A stretch of DNA of 64,000 bases from Marispirochaeta sp964554875 (GTDB lineage: Bacteria > Spirochaetota > Spirochaetia > JC444 > Marispirochaetaceae): the NCBI GenBank assembly GCA_964554875.1, contig CAZKQJ010000022.1, positions 1-64,000 on the forward strand, written 5' to 3'. This document shows, piece by piece, positions 40,660-49,200 of this stretch (its first letter is position 1; each line of letters begins with the position of its first letter). The notes below the pieces were generated by a model, which was not told the origin of the DNA, did no database searches, and saw nothing but the letters and a program-made list of their open reading frames with translations. A program made the position numbers and the translations under genes.

Positions 40660-40792
40660 CCAGGAGCCTCACCCCTTCGTCTTCTCTTAGTGCTTATAGA
40701 AATTGAAGGGAAAAAAGAACTTTTTTTTCACTACTCTTCTTTTTTCAAATAATGAACCTTCCTACTGACAAAAATATTATAGGAGAACAGAC

Positions 40793-40924
40793 ATGATCAA
40801 CTTCTGCGTCGACTGTAATATCGAAATCGACACCGCCCACGATAAGTAATATCTGTGCAGCGATCCCCCGGAAAAAGAAAAATCTTTTTCAGGCGCTCTT
40901 CTGCCAAAACAGGCAGAGGGCTGA
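40793..40924 (+). pseudogene. Tiny Cys-x2-Cys ORF interrupted by an in-frame stop
   Basis: Within the 392-nt gap between the second and third toxin-antitoxin modules, an ATG at 40793 preceded by GGAG opens an 18-residue frame (MINFCVDCNIEIDTAHDK) ending in TAA at 40847. The same frame continues after the stop as YLCSDPPEKEKSFSGALLPK and five more residues to TGA at 40922. The C-x2-C start and the later Cys suggest a small zinc ribbon broken by one nonsense codon. GAAAAAGA-aaaa-TCTTTTTC (40871-40890) forms an 8-bp inverted repeat inside it. It may be a remnant or nothing; the rest of the gap (40660-40792) is AT-rich and holds no gene. Confidence 0.3.
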
Positions 40925-40955
40925 ACTCTCCGAAGAATGCCAAGCTCTGAATATC

Positions 40956-41020
40956 TTGACCACTCAGTCAAATTTTCTACATTAAAATAGTGCAGGCAAT
41001 ATATGACTTACTGCCTGCAC
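40956..41020 (+). promoter_or_regulatory. Promoter and operator of the third toxin-antitoxin module
   Basis: TTGACC (40956-40961), 16 nt, TACATT (40978-40983) give a start point near 40990. A perfect 9-bp inverted repeat GTGCAGGCA (40990-40998) / TGCCTGCAC (41012-41020) lies on the start point, where a VapB dimer pair would repress. Confidence 0.6.
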
Positions 41021-41031
41021 AAGGAGCACTC

Positions 41032-41274
41032 ATGCCGCAGTACACCGTTAGAAATGTACCGGACGGTCTGGATAGAGCACTCCGCGAATGGGCACGCAGA
41101 CGCAAAATAAGTTTGAACAGTGCCATAGTGGATGCACTTAAGCGAGGGGTCGGAATGGAGGAAGAACAGGAGAAAAGTGACCTCGACGACCTTATCGGGA
41201 CATGGCAGGAGGATACAGAATTCGATCAGGGGCTTGCCGACCAGGATACTATTGAGCCGGACCTATGGCGTTAG
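41032..41274 (+). CDS. vapB: Type II antitoxin, ribbon-helix-helix (FitA/VapB) family
   Basis: This 80-residue antitoxin starts with a ribbon-helix-helix domain (PQYTVRNVPDGLDRALREWA, then RRRKISLNSAIVDALKRG) and ends in an acidic tail (KSDLDDLIGTWQEDTEFD) suited to block the toxin active site. ATG 41032 is preferred over the upstream GTG because GGAG lies 7 nt upstream and the family begins at MPQYTVRN. It overlaps the toxin by 10 nt. A 9-bp inverted repeat on its promoter is a likely operator. Confidence 0.88.
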   Translation: MPQYTVRNVPDGLDRALREWARRRKISLNSAIVDALKRGVGMEEEQEKSDLDDLIGTWQEDTEFDQGLADQDTIEPDLWR

Positions 41275-41654
41275 ACATTGCCATTGATACAAACCGTTAC
41301 AGAGACTTTGTGGACGCCGTATCCGAGGCTGTTCAGGTGTTTCGAAAGGCATCGAGGGTATGCGTTCCCTTTATCGTTATAACCGAATTGCGCGCCGGCT
41401 TTGCCGTCGGGAGCAGGGGAAGAGAGAACGAGCGCATTTTTGAACAGTTTCTCCAGCGGGAACGTGTAGAAATACTCATGCCTACTATGGAAACTACCCG
41501 CGGTTACGCACACCTGTTCCGTCAGCTCCGGAAGGCCGGAACACCGATTCCTGCGAATGATATCTGGATAGCATCGCTAACGATTCAGCACGATCTGTAT
41601 CTATTCAGCCAGGACAGCCATTTTGATGCTTTTCCGCAGATCCCGCGGCTGTAA
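41265..41654 (+). CDS. vapC: VapC-type PIN-domain toxin (complete)
   Basis: This 129-residue PIN ribonuclease has all expected acidic residues: Asp8 (AIDTNRYRDF), Glu41 (VITELRAGF), Asp99 (IPANDIWIASL) and Asp117 (SQDSHFDAFP). It is co-translated with the VapB antitoxin. Its stop lies only 14 nt before the first recognisable codon of a decayed response-regulator gene, so the module probably marks the right edge of the island. Confidence 0.92.
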   Translation: MALDIAIDTNRYRDFVDAVSEAVQVFRKASRVCVPFIVITELRAGFAVGSRGRENERIFEQFLQRERVEILMPTMETTRGYAHLFRQLRKAGTPIPANDIWIASLTIQHDLYLFSQDSHFDAFPQIPRL

Positions 41655-41668
41655 ATCCTGTCACAATA

Positions 41669-42172
41669 ATGTCCCATCATCGTCCCGATCTTTGCCTGCT
41701 GGATATTTCTCTGGGCGAAGGTCGGGATTAGATTTACTCCCCCGCCTGAAAAGAACCCACCCATCCTGCAGAATAGCGGTCCATTCCATGTTCGCAGGTC
41801 TGGATTACCTGCAGCAGGCCCTGCGGGGCGGTGCGTCCGGTTACTTTACAAAACAATCGACGGCTTGAGTCTTATATCCCGGGGGAATTCTTCTTCGATA
41901 GCTATATAACAGAGCTTATGCTGCCGGAACTTACCAGCCATGCCGCCAATATTATCGAGACCCGTCACGAAGAGTATGACTTCCTGAGTCACCGGGAACA
42001 GGAGGTTTTCCGCCTGCTGGCGGAAGGCCACACGAACCGCGCCATTGCCTCGGTGCTGTATATAAGTCATCGTACTGTGGAAAACTACAAATCCGGCATC
42101 TTGAAAAAACTCGGCCTCAACAGCAACGCCGAACTCGTGCGCTACGCCCAAAAAATCGGAATACTGGATTGA
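41669..42172 (+). pseudogene. Decayed NarL/LuxR-type response regulator
   Basis: Three reading frames together spell a response regulator without its first 45 or so residues. Frame one (41669-41731) gives RPDLCLLDISLGEG, the phospho-Asp strand of a receiver domain. A shift moves to the frame ending at 41868, which gives SGLDLLPRLKRTHPSCRIAV and GGASGYFTKQST, the end of the receiver. A second shift leads to the frame 41831-42172, which gives FFFDSYITELM and an intact LuxR helix-turn-helix (LSHREQEVFRLLAEGHTNRA, ISHRTVENYKSGILKKL). The receiver is broken, but the 113-codon last frame (GTG 41831) could still make a DNA-binding fragment. The 5' part was probably lost when the adjacent vapBC module arrived. 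Confidence 0.82.
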
Positions 42173-42197
42173 CCAGCCCCCCCTCCCGCTCTACAGT
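42169..42197 (+). promoter_or_regulatory. Promoter of the MFS-HEAT gene
   Basis: TTGACC (42169-42174), 17 nt, TACAGT (42192-42197), 9 nt before the ATG at 42207. The predicted 5' leader is 2-3 nt. No good ribosome-binding site is present. Confidence 0.55.
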
Positions 42198-42206
42198 AAT
42201 GCCAGG

Positions 42207-44381
42207 ATGATCACAGATTTCCTCACCCAGGACGAACGCGAAAAAGGGGTCAAGCTGCTTCTCTGGCACGCCCTCTTTAACGGGCTGGGTTACGGTTTTC
42301 TGGCGGAAACGATCATCTATCTGCTGGCCCTGCAGTTCAATCCCTCCAACACCCAGCTGGGCTTTATCTCGTCGGCTATTCATATTGCGGGGCTCGTACT
42401 GCTCTTCGTACCCCGGCTGACCAACGGCATGAACCTGCGAAAGCTCTTTTTTTCCGCCTGGATGTTCCGCGGTGCGGTCAGCGGCTTCTATGTGCTGCTG
42501 CTTTTTACCCGGGGGCAGACGGCGGTGGTCCTGATCCTGGGCATCTACGCCCTCTTCTGCATTTCCCGCATCGTCGGTGCTTCCATGGCCGAGCCGGTAC
42601 AGCAGATGGTGGCCTCCACGGAAACCCGGGGACGCTTTATCGCCCAGATGTTTATCAGCAACCAGTCCGCACGGCTGGTCAGCCAGCTCATCAGCTACCT
42701 GTTAACCTCCATCGCCCTATTGAGCGAACTGAACAGTCTGCTGGTTCTGATCGGTCTTGGGGTAATCACCAATACCATCTCCGCCCTCTACCTGCGCAGG
42801 ATTCCCTACCGGGAGAAGAGCCAGTACCAGAAGGGGAGCAACCTCTACCGGGTACTCCTTCGGACGGTTAAAAACCGGGAGCAGCTCCTGGTCATCTTTA
42901 TCCGTTGCTTCAGCCTTTCCGCCGCGGTGCTGATCGGCTTTACCACCCCTTTTCTGCGGGTCGTGGCCGGCTACGCCCAGAACATGGTATTCCTTTACTC
43001 CCTGGTGGGGACGGCAGGCATGATTGTAAGCGGACTTTTTCTGCGTCCCATTGTGGACAATGTGGGCTCCAAACCCCTCCTGATGGCCTCCTTTATCGGG
43101 CAGGCGGCCATCTTTATTATCTGGGCGGGTCTCAAGGACGCACCCCTGGGACTTTTTCTGGGTCTGGGCTTCTTTACCACCTTTCTGCAGGCTTCGGTGT
43201 TTCAGCTGGTCGCCCGGCTTGTGTATAACGTGATTCCGGAGGAGGACAAGATAAGCTTCATGTCCCTGCTGAACTTTATTACTGCCGTCTTCTCCTTCCT
43301 GGCGGGCATCGCAGGAGGGCTCCTTATCGACCTGGCGGCATACATCAGCCTGCCCTTCGGCTCCGACTACAGCCTTACCTTTACAGCAGGCTCAATTTAC
43401 TGCGCCATAGCCTTCCTGCTGGTATTCAGCCTCCGGGACCAGGGAAGCCTGGGCATGCGTGAAACCGCGAATATCATCTTCTCTCCCCGCAACTTCAAGA
43501 CCTTCCTGGATATCTACACCTTCAACCTGACGGCCAATCCGGTAAAGCGGCAGAACATCCTTACCGCACTCAACTACTCTCCTACGCCCCAGGCGGAGCA
43601 GGAGCTGCGGCAGATACTGAACAATCCAATTGCCCCGGAGAAGGACCAGATCCTGATCTCCCTCTATACGAATCCCCGGCCCCGGCTCCTGGGGCTCATC
43701 ATCCGGGAGGCGGAGAACCCCGAATCCGCCCAGCGCTCCAGCGCGATATTCGCCCTGGGGGCCTACCCGGGAGAGAAGAGCCGGAATGCTCTGCTCGGGC
43801 TCTATCAGGCAGAAGAGCCCCGGGTATCCTGCGCAGCTGCCAAGTCCCTGGCCCGGATAGGAAACCCCGTTCATCCCTGGGAGCTTGAAGGCCGCCTGGT
43901 CTCCGTCGATCTTCCCACCCGGGCCATGCAGGACCTGATGGTCGCCCTTTCGGTGGCCGGGGAGCATGAACGCTACCTGCGTTCACTCTTTCAGCTCTGC
44001 CCGGACTACCGCGGAGAGTACCATCAGCAGAGACTCCTGGCCCTGGCCGCGGCTCTGGAGGATTATTCCCCCCGGCTCGATCTTGTCTACGCCCGGGAGA
44101 ACGGCAGAAGCGGCGGAGGGCTGTCCATCATTATCGAAGAGGCCCGGTCCTTCAAACCCTTTTTCGATGACCTCAGGACAATTCAGGAGCTTTACCGGAA
44201 CGGCCGGCACGATGAGCTCCGGGACTGGTGCGGCAAAGTCGTTTCCGATTACACTCTGGACGAGCATCCTCTGGCCCTCTCCATGAAATCCGATTCCGGC
44301 AGTCCGAGCCCTTCGTCAAGTCTCGGACGCCTCTATTTTACCTTTCAGCTGATGAATCTTCTGCGCCGGCCCGAGAAGTAG
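42207..44381 (+). CDS. MFS transporter with C-terminal HEAT-like domain
   Basis: This 724-residue protein has about 12 hydrophobic helices over residues 15-415 in the pattern of a major-facilitator transporter. The C-terminal 300 residues are soluble and helical. Their pattern (for example QILISLYTNPRPRLLGLII, SSAIFALGAYPGEKSRNALL, PRVSCAAAKSLARIG) looks like HEAT/armadillo repeats. A transporter with such a cytoplasmic helical-repeat tail is unusual. The tail may bind a partner or sense load (inference). The substrate is unknown. It is followed by the unknown gene at 44437, which has its own promoter. Confidence 0.8.
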   Translation: MITDFLTQDEREKGVKLLLWHALFNGLGYGFLAETIIYLLALQFNPSNTQLGFISSAIHIAGLVLLFVPRLTNGMNLRKLFFSAWMFRGAVSGFYVLLLFTRGQTAVVLILGIYALFCISRIVGASMAEPVQQMVASTETRGRFIAQMFISNQSARLVSQLISYLLTSIALLSELNSLLVLIGLGVITNTISALYLRRIPYREKSQYQKGSNLYRVLLRTVKNREQLLVIFIRCFSLSAAVLIGFTTPFLRVVAGYAQNMVFLYSLVGTAGMIVSGLFLRPIVDNVGSKPLLMASFIGQAAIFIIWAGLKDAPLGLFLGLGFFTTFLQASVFQLVARLVYNVIPEEDKISFMSLLNFITAVFSFLAGIAGGLLIDLAAYISLPFGSDYSLTFTAGSIYCAIAFLLVFSLRDQGSLGMRETANIIFSPRNFKTFLDIYTFNLTANPVKRQNILTALNYSPTPQAEQELRQILNNPIAPEKDQILISLYTNPRPRLLGLIIREAENPESAQRSSAIFALGAYPGEKSRNALLGLYQAEEPRVSCAAAKSLARIGNPVHPWELEGRLVSVDLPTRAMQDLMVALSVAGEHERYLRSLFQLCPDYRGEYHQQRLLALAAALEDYSPRLDLVYARENGRSGGGLSIIIEEARSFKPFFDDLRTIQELYRNGRHDELRDWCGKVVSDYTLDEHPLALSMKSDSGSPSPSSSLGRLYFTFQLMNLLRRPEK

Positions 44382-44401
44382 ATTACACTCCGATATATTG
44401 C

Positions 44402-44430
44402 TTGCCTCAAGGAGCCGGCCTTGGTACAAT
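44402..44430 (+). promoter_or_regulatory. Promoter of the gene at 44437, leaderless layout
   Basis: TTGCCT (44402-44407), 17 nt, TACAAT (44425-44430), then CCGGTC and the ATG at 44437. Transcription should begin at the start codon itself. Confidence 0.62.
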
Positions 44431-44436
44431 CCGGTC

Positions 44437-46284
44437 ATGAAAAGTCGGGTCAGGCCAGCCTACTATCTCGTCCTCGTTGTTTATGCTCTTATTATCGGCG
44501 GACTCCTGTACCGGGAATTCGGCCAGGCCCGACCCGTCAGCTACACCCTGGGAGAGATCAGTATCTCCGCCCGACAGGCCGCGGGGGTCACCGGCAAGAT
44601 TCTGCCGGTCCAAGGTGCAGGGTTTCGATCCCTTACACTCCGCTACCGCAGCTTTCAGCTCTCCATTCCCGAGACAGGCCTTGCCGTGGAGGTCGACACA
44701 GAGGGTAGGGAATATCCTGCTGTAGTGGCGGATATCGACAGGTCCAGCGGTGAGATTTCCATACGTCTGGTTTCGGGCATCGAACTCCGGATCCGGGAGA
44801 ACGAAGAGAAAAACAACAGTTATATCCTGAGTCTCGATTTTTCCGAGACCGAAACAGAACACCTGCAGGGTATTCGACTCCCCTGGAGAGGTTCGGAACC
44901 GCAATTCCACAGCGGACTGCCCATACTCGTCGCTTCGCCCCCCGGGACCTCCGGAGGCACAGTGCTGCTGCCCCCTTCAGCCCGGGTTACCGCGGAGTTT
45001 ATCTCCATTCCCCGGAGTAATTCCCCCCAGGATATCCTGCTCTCCAGCGCCCGGGAGGAGGGTTCTCTGGCGGAAAGCTGGTTCCGCATGCGGGGAGGGC
45101 TCGTCTCACGGGAGGAAGCCGACCGGGCACTGGAGGAGTTCTTTGCCGTCGCCTACAGAGGATGGGAAAGGGGCCGCTGGATCCCGGGAGCGGGGAGCTG
45201 GGAATACGTTGCCGATGCTCCGCCGGAGAGCAGAACCGCCACGGCGTTCCTCGTGGAATCCCTGTCCAGGGGCAGTTACTTCTCGACCAGGGAACGCCTT
45301 GCCGCGGCCAGCCCCCGGCTCATCGACCATGCAAGCGCCCTCTTTCTCGGCGCCGCAGTACCTCCTCTCGGGGAGTTCGGTGCGTCCATGGAAAATTACA
45401 TCAATGAAGTACGGATAGCGGTAAGCAGCGGCGACAGTTCGGTTTTTGACAAAAACGAGAACCTGCGCACGCTTATCCAGGCGGGGCTCGGTTCCAGGGA
45501 AGGCATACAGGAGTCCCTCTCCAAGCTGGCGGAGACTGCTGTTCTTGCCGATCCGTCCAGCCCGACGGATCTGCTCAGAGCGATCCGGGCGGCCGAGTTT
45601 CTGCTTGAGCAGGAAGGCGCGGAACATTCAGGCATCCGCTATCTTATCCGGGAACAGCTCCTGCCCAGGATCTGTACAACGAATTACGGTTACGGCATAC
45701 ATTTTAACGGGACTTCCGATACCCTGACCAGCGTACTGGCGGGAAGACTGATGACTGCGAGCGGAGACGACCTCTCCAAAGCTCTGGGCTACACCCTTCT
45801 TGCATCCTTTGCCGCATCCGCCGGGGAGTTCTCCCGCAGCCCTGCCCGGATAATCCGCAGGGAATTCAGCTATCAGAACTCACCGGAGCTTCTGGAGCCG
45901 GAGGCCCTGCCGCAGCTTCGATCTCTCAGCGGAGAACTTCCCTACAAACCACAGGCAATCGCCCTGGGAACAGATGAGCGATGGATGTGGACCGCCGCTG
46001 CGAATGTGCGTTACCAGCAAGGCGGCGTTACGAGCGTCCTGAGTTTCCGTTTTCCCCAAGGAGGAATACACCACTTTGCCCTCTACGGGGTAGAACCCTT
46101 CGACCAGATTCAGATGCATGGTATTCCCTGGAAGAGCGATCCCGAATTCCAGCGCTACAGCGACGGCTGGTTGTATAATCCCCGGACCAAAACCCTCTTT
46201 TTCAAGATACGGCACCGCTCCGAGAGGCAGGAGATTCGGATTCTCCGGAATTCCCCCGAAGCGGCTCCTCAGGTTAGTCCTTGA
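44437..46284 (+). CDS. Uncharacterised membrane-anchored protein
   Basis: I do not recognise this 615-residue protein. An N-terminal helix (residues 7-22, PAYYLVLVVYALIIGGL) anchors it in the membrane, and the rest appears to be outside. The N-terminal third is beta-rich (SLTLRYRSFQLSIP, SGEISIRLVSGIELRI). The middle is helical with TPR-like or solenoid character (about residues 220-480). The C-terminus is again strand-rich (GGVTSVLSFRFPQGGIHHF, GWLYNPRTKTLFFKIRH). Starts at ATG 44437 rather than TTG 44398 because a promoter lies between them. Its last 11 nt overlap, tail to tail, the end of the E1-lipoyl-KAS III gene. Confidence 0.7.
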   Translation: MKSRVRPAYYLVLVVYALIIGGLLYREFGQARPVSYTLGEISISARQAAGVTGKILPVQGAGFRSLTLRYRSFQLSIPETGLAVEVDTEGREYPAVVADIDRSSGEISIRLVSGIELRIRENEEKNNSYILSLDFSETETEHLQGIRLPWRGSEPQFHSGLPILVASPPGTSGGTVLLPPSARVTAEFISIPRSNSPQDILLSSAREEGSLAESWFRMRGGLVSREEADRALEEFFAVAYRGWERGRWIPGAGSWEYVADAPPESRTATAFLVESLSRGSYFSTRERLAAASPRLIDHASALFLGAAVPPLGEFGASMENYINEVRIAVSSGDSSVFDKNENLRTLIQAGLGSREGIQESLSKLAETAVLADPSSPTDLLRAIRAAEFLLEQEGAEHSGIRYLIREQLLPRICTTNYGYGIHFNGTSDTLTSVLAGRLMTASGDDLSKALGYTLLASFAASAGEFSRSPARIIRREFSYQNSPELLEPEALPQLRSLSGELPYKPQAIALGTDERWMWTAAANVRYQQGGVTSVLSFRFPQGGIHHFALYGVEPFDQIQMHGIPWKSDPEFQRYSDGWLYNPRTKTLFFKIRHRSERQEIRILRNSPEAAPQVSP

Positions 46285-49200
46285 CCCGTTTGAGTACACC
46301 TCCGGCAAACGTGAACCCTCCGCCGAAGGCTGTAAGGCCGTAATATTCTTCCCGCCGGGAGGAATCCTCCAGGATCCTTTCAAGGCAGACCGGGATCGTC
46401 GACGAGGATATGTTGCCGATTTCGTCGATAATGCTGTATACCTTCTCCGGTTCTGCCCTGAGTTTCTGCCGAACCGCGTCGATTATGCGCTGATTAGCCT
46501 GATGGGGGATCACCAGATTGAGTTCCTCAGGTCCGATTCCAGCCTCCCGGCAGGCATCCTTAAGAATGTCCGCCATGGCGCTAACCGCCTTGCGGAAGAC
46601 CTCCGGGCCCTCCATGAATACCGGGTCCTTCAGGTCCGCAGGGATTCTCAGCAGTGATCCGTCTTCACCGCTGGCGGAGAGGACCGGCCGCTTTATCTCC
46701 AGCTTGCCTTTCTCCGACAGCTCCGTTCCGCCGACTATCATGGTCGCCGTCGCGCCGTCACCGAAAACCGGGGCGGTAGAGGGATCCGCGGTATCCATGC
46801 GGTCAGAAAGGATATCGGCGGTTACAAGCAGGACCCTGTGGTCCGGCTTCTGCGCCAGGTAGTCGTGGGCTATCTGAAGCCCGTAGACATAGCCGGAACA
46901 GGCGGCGTTTATGTCGTAGGCAGGGCAGGAGCAGTCGGCATTGTATTTACGGTTCAGTTCGTACTGTATCATGGTAGCCAGAGCCGGGGTGTTCATTACG
47001 GGAGTGACGGTGGAACAGATCAGCAGGTCCACGTCCTCGATTCCGATACCCAGGTCGTCCAGGAGCCGGCTCGAGGCGTCCACCGACAGGGTCAGGGCGT
47101 TCTCCCCCTCGCCTATCCAGTGGCGCTCCCTTATTCCGGTCCGCCGTACAATATCGTCGGGACTCCAGGTAGGACAGAGCCGGGCAATCTCTTCGTTGCT
47201 TACGATCCGGGAGCCCAGGACGCCCCGGACCGCCGCGATGGCTGCCGTTCCTTCCCGGGAAGGCCCGGAAACGCCGGAAGCTCCGGTCTTGAGCGAGCTG
47301 ATAACCGGAGTTCCCGGTTCTTCCCGGGTAACCGGCTTAATCCGCACGGCTCCTTTTTCCAGACGGATCTTCGCGATCCCGTCCCCGACATTGGCGGAAT
47401 CCCCTTCCGCAACATCCAGGGAGCTCACAACACCGGCTACCGGGCTGGAGAGAGTCACCATGGCCTTGTCGGCCTCGAGTTCCGCTATCTCCTGACCTTC
47501 GCTGATGGAATCCCCCTCCGCCACAAGCCATTCGATAACCGTTACAACCTCGTCAGAGGGACTCGATCCGACGGCTTCCAGGGTATAGAGCTCTCCGCCG
47601 GTCTCTTCCGCCTTGCGCCAGCTGATGCTGCCATCCAGCAGCTCCACGGCGGTCTCCAGTACCCGTTTATAGGAGGGCAGGACCTCCAGCTGGTTGGCGA
47701 AATTGCAGGGAACGTAGGTATCTCCCCGGGTAACCCTCCGCATCCGGATCGGACGGCGGCTTGCCTCCGCCACGGTGCTCAGGATTTCCGACCCCATACC
47801 GGCGGTGTGGGTGTCTTCGTGAACGACAATCAGCCGTCCGGTCTTTTCCGCTGAGGAGATAAGCATCTCCCTGTCCCAGGGCGCCAATGTACGAAGATCG
47901 ATGACCTCCGCCTCTGCTCCGGCCTCCGCCAGGGCCTCCGCCGCCTTCATGCAGTGGACCACGGTGTTTCCCCAGCCCACGAGGCTGAGGTCCCTACCCT
48001 CACGGAGGAGCCGGGCTTTTCCGGGAGAGGCCAGCAGCTTCGCCGCCGGCTTGCGTGTGGCAAAGTCCCTGCTGTTCAACAGATTCTTGGGGTAGAAAAA
48101 GAGGGTCGGCCTCCCGGATTCGAAGGCAGCGTTCAGGAGGGCCGCGGCATCATCCGCCCGGGAGGGCATAAAGACGTCCACCCCCGGGGTATGGGCGGCG
48201 ATTCCGTCCATTGACTGGGCGTGGAAGGGTCCCAGGCCCGGCTTGTAGCCCCCGCAGGAGATCATAACGATAACCGGAGCCTGCCAGCCGCCGTCGGTAC
48301 GCCAGTACATGCTGCCCAGTTCGGAGATTATCTGGTTAAAAGCTATGGGTAGAAAATCGGCGAACTGCAGAAATGCTACCGGACGCCTGCCCGCCAGGGC
48401 TTCGCCGCCGGCGATCCCCACAATGGAGGCCTCAGCCAGAGGAGAATTGCATACCCGGCCGGGAAAGAGGTCCGTTAGCCCCCGGGTAACCCCGAAAACG
48501 TCCCCCTTGGGATCTTCAATGTCCTCTCCAAAGAGATAGACCCGCTCGTCGGACTTCATGCGGGCGGTAAGGACCTCCCGCAGGGTTTCAATCATGGTTC
48601 TGGGCTCACCTTCGCTCTCCGCCGGCTGACACTCGTCGGCCTCGAGCAGGTGCCGGGGATAGGTTTTTACCGCATCGTGCACAGCCTCGGGTTCGGGACC
48701 CAGCTGGCTCTCCCGGGCAAGCTTTTCCAGCTCCGTCCGTCGGGAGGCTTCAGCCTCCTCCAGGTCCTTTTCGTCCATGCCGGAAGAAAGGAGTACATCC
48801 CGCAGTTTCCGAACCGGGTCACCGGTCAGACGAGCCCGGGAAATCTCCTCTTCGCTGCGGTAGACCCGCTGGTCGTCGGCGTTGGTGTGGTTCGAAAGCC
48901 GCTCCACCTCCATGATCAGGATCGCAGGTTTCCTGGTCTCCCGCATTTCTGCAAGGGTTTCCGCAAAAACCTCGTCCGCCGTAAGGGGTTCCCTGCCGTC
49001 GAAGCGGCGGATCGGGATGCCGTAAAACTCATCCGCCGGTCCGTCGGGATGATTGTAAAAGGTCTTTCCCCGGGTGCGGGTGGAGATGGCGAATCCGTTA
49101 TCCTGAACAAGGAAAAGGACCGGCAGTGTCTCCCGCACCGCCTGGGCCACAGCCTCGAGGACCTCTCCCTGCTGGCTCATGCCGTCCCCAAGGGAACAGA

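Noticed and set aside
38446..41654. Integron cassette array (attC sites beside toxin-antitoxin cassettes)
   Set aside because: The inverted repeats do not carry the GTTRRRY-type attC ends, are absent between the toxin-antitoxin modules, and no integrase gene is present in the window.
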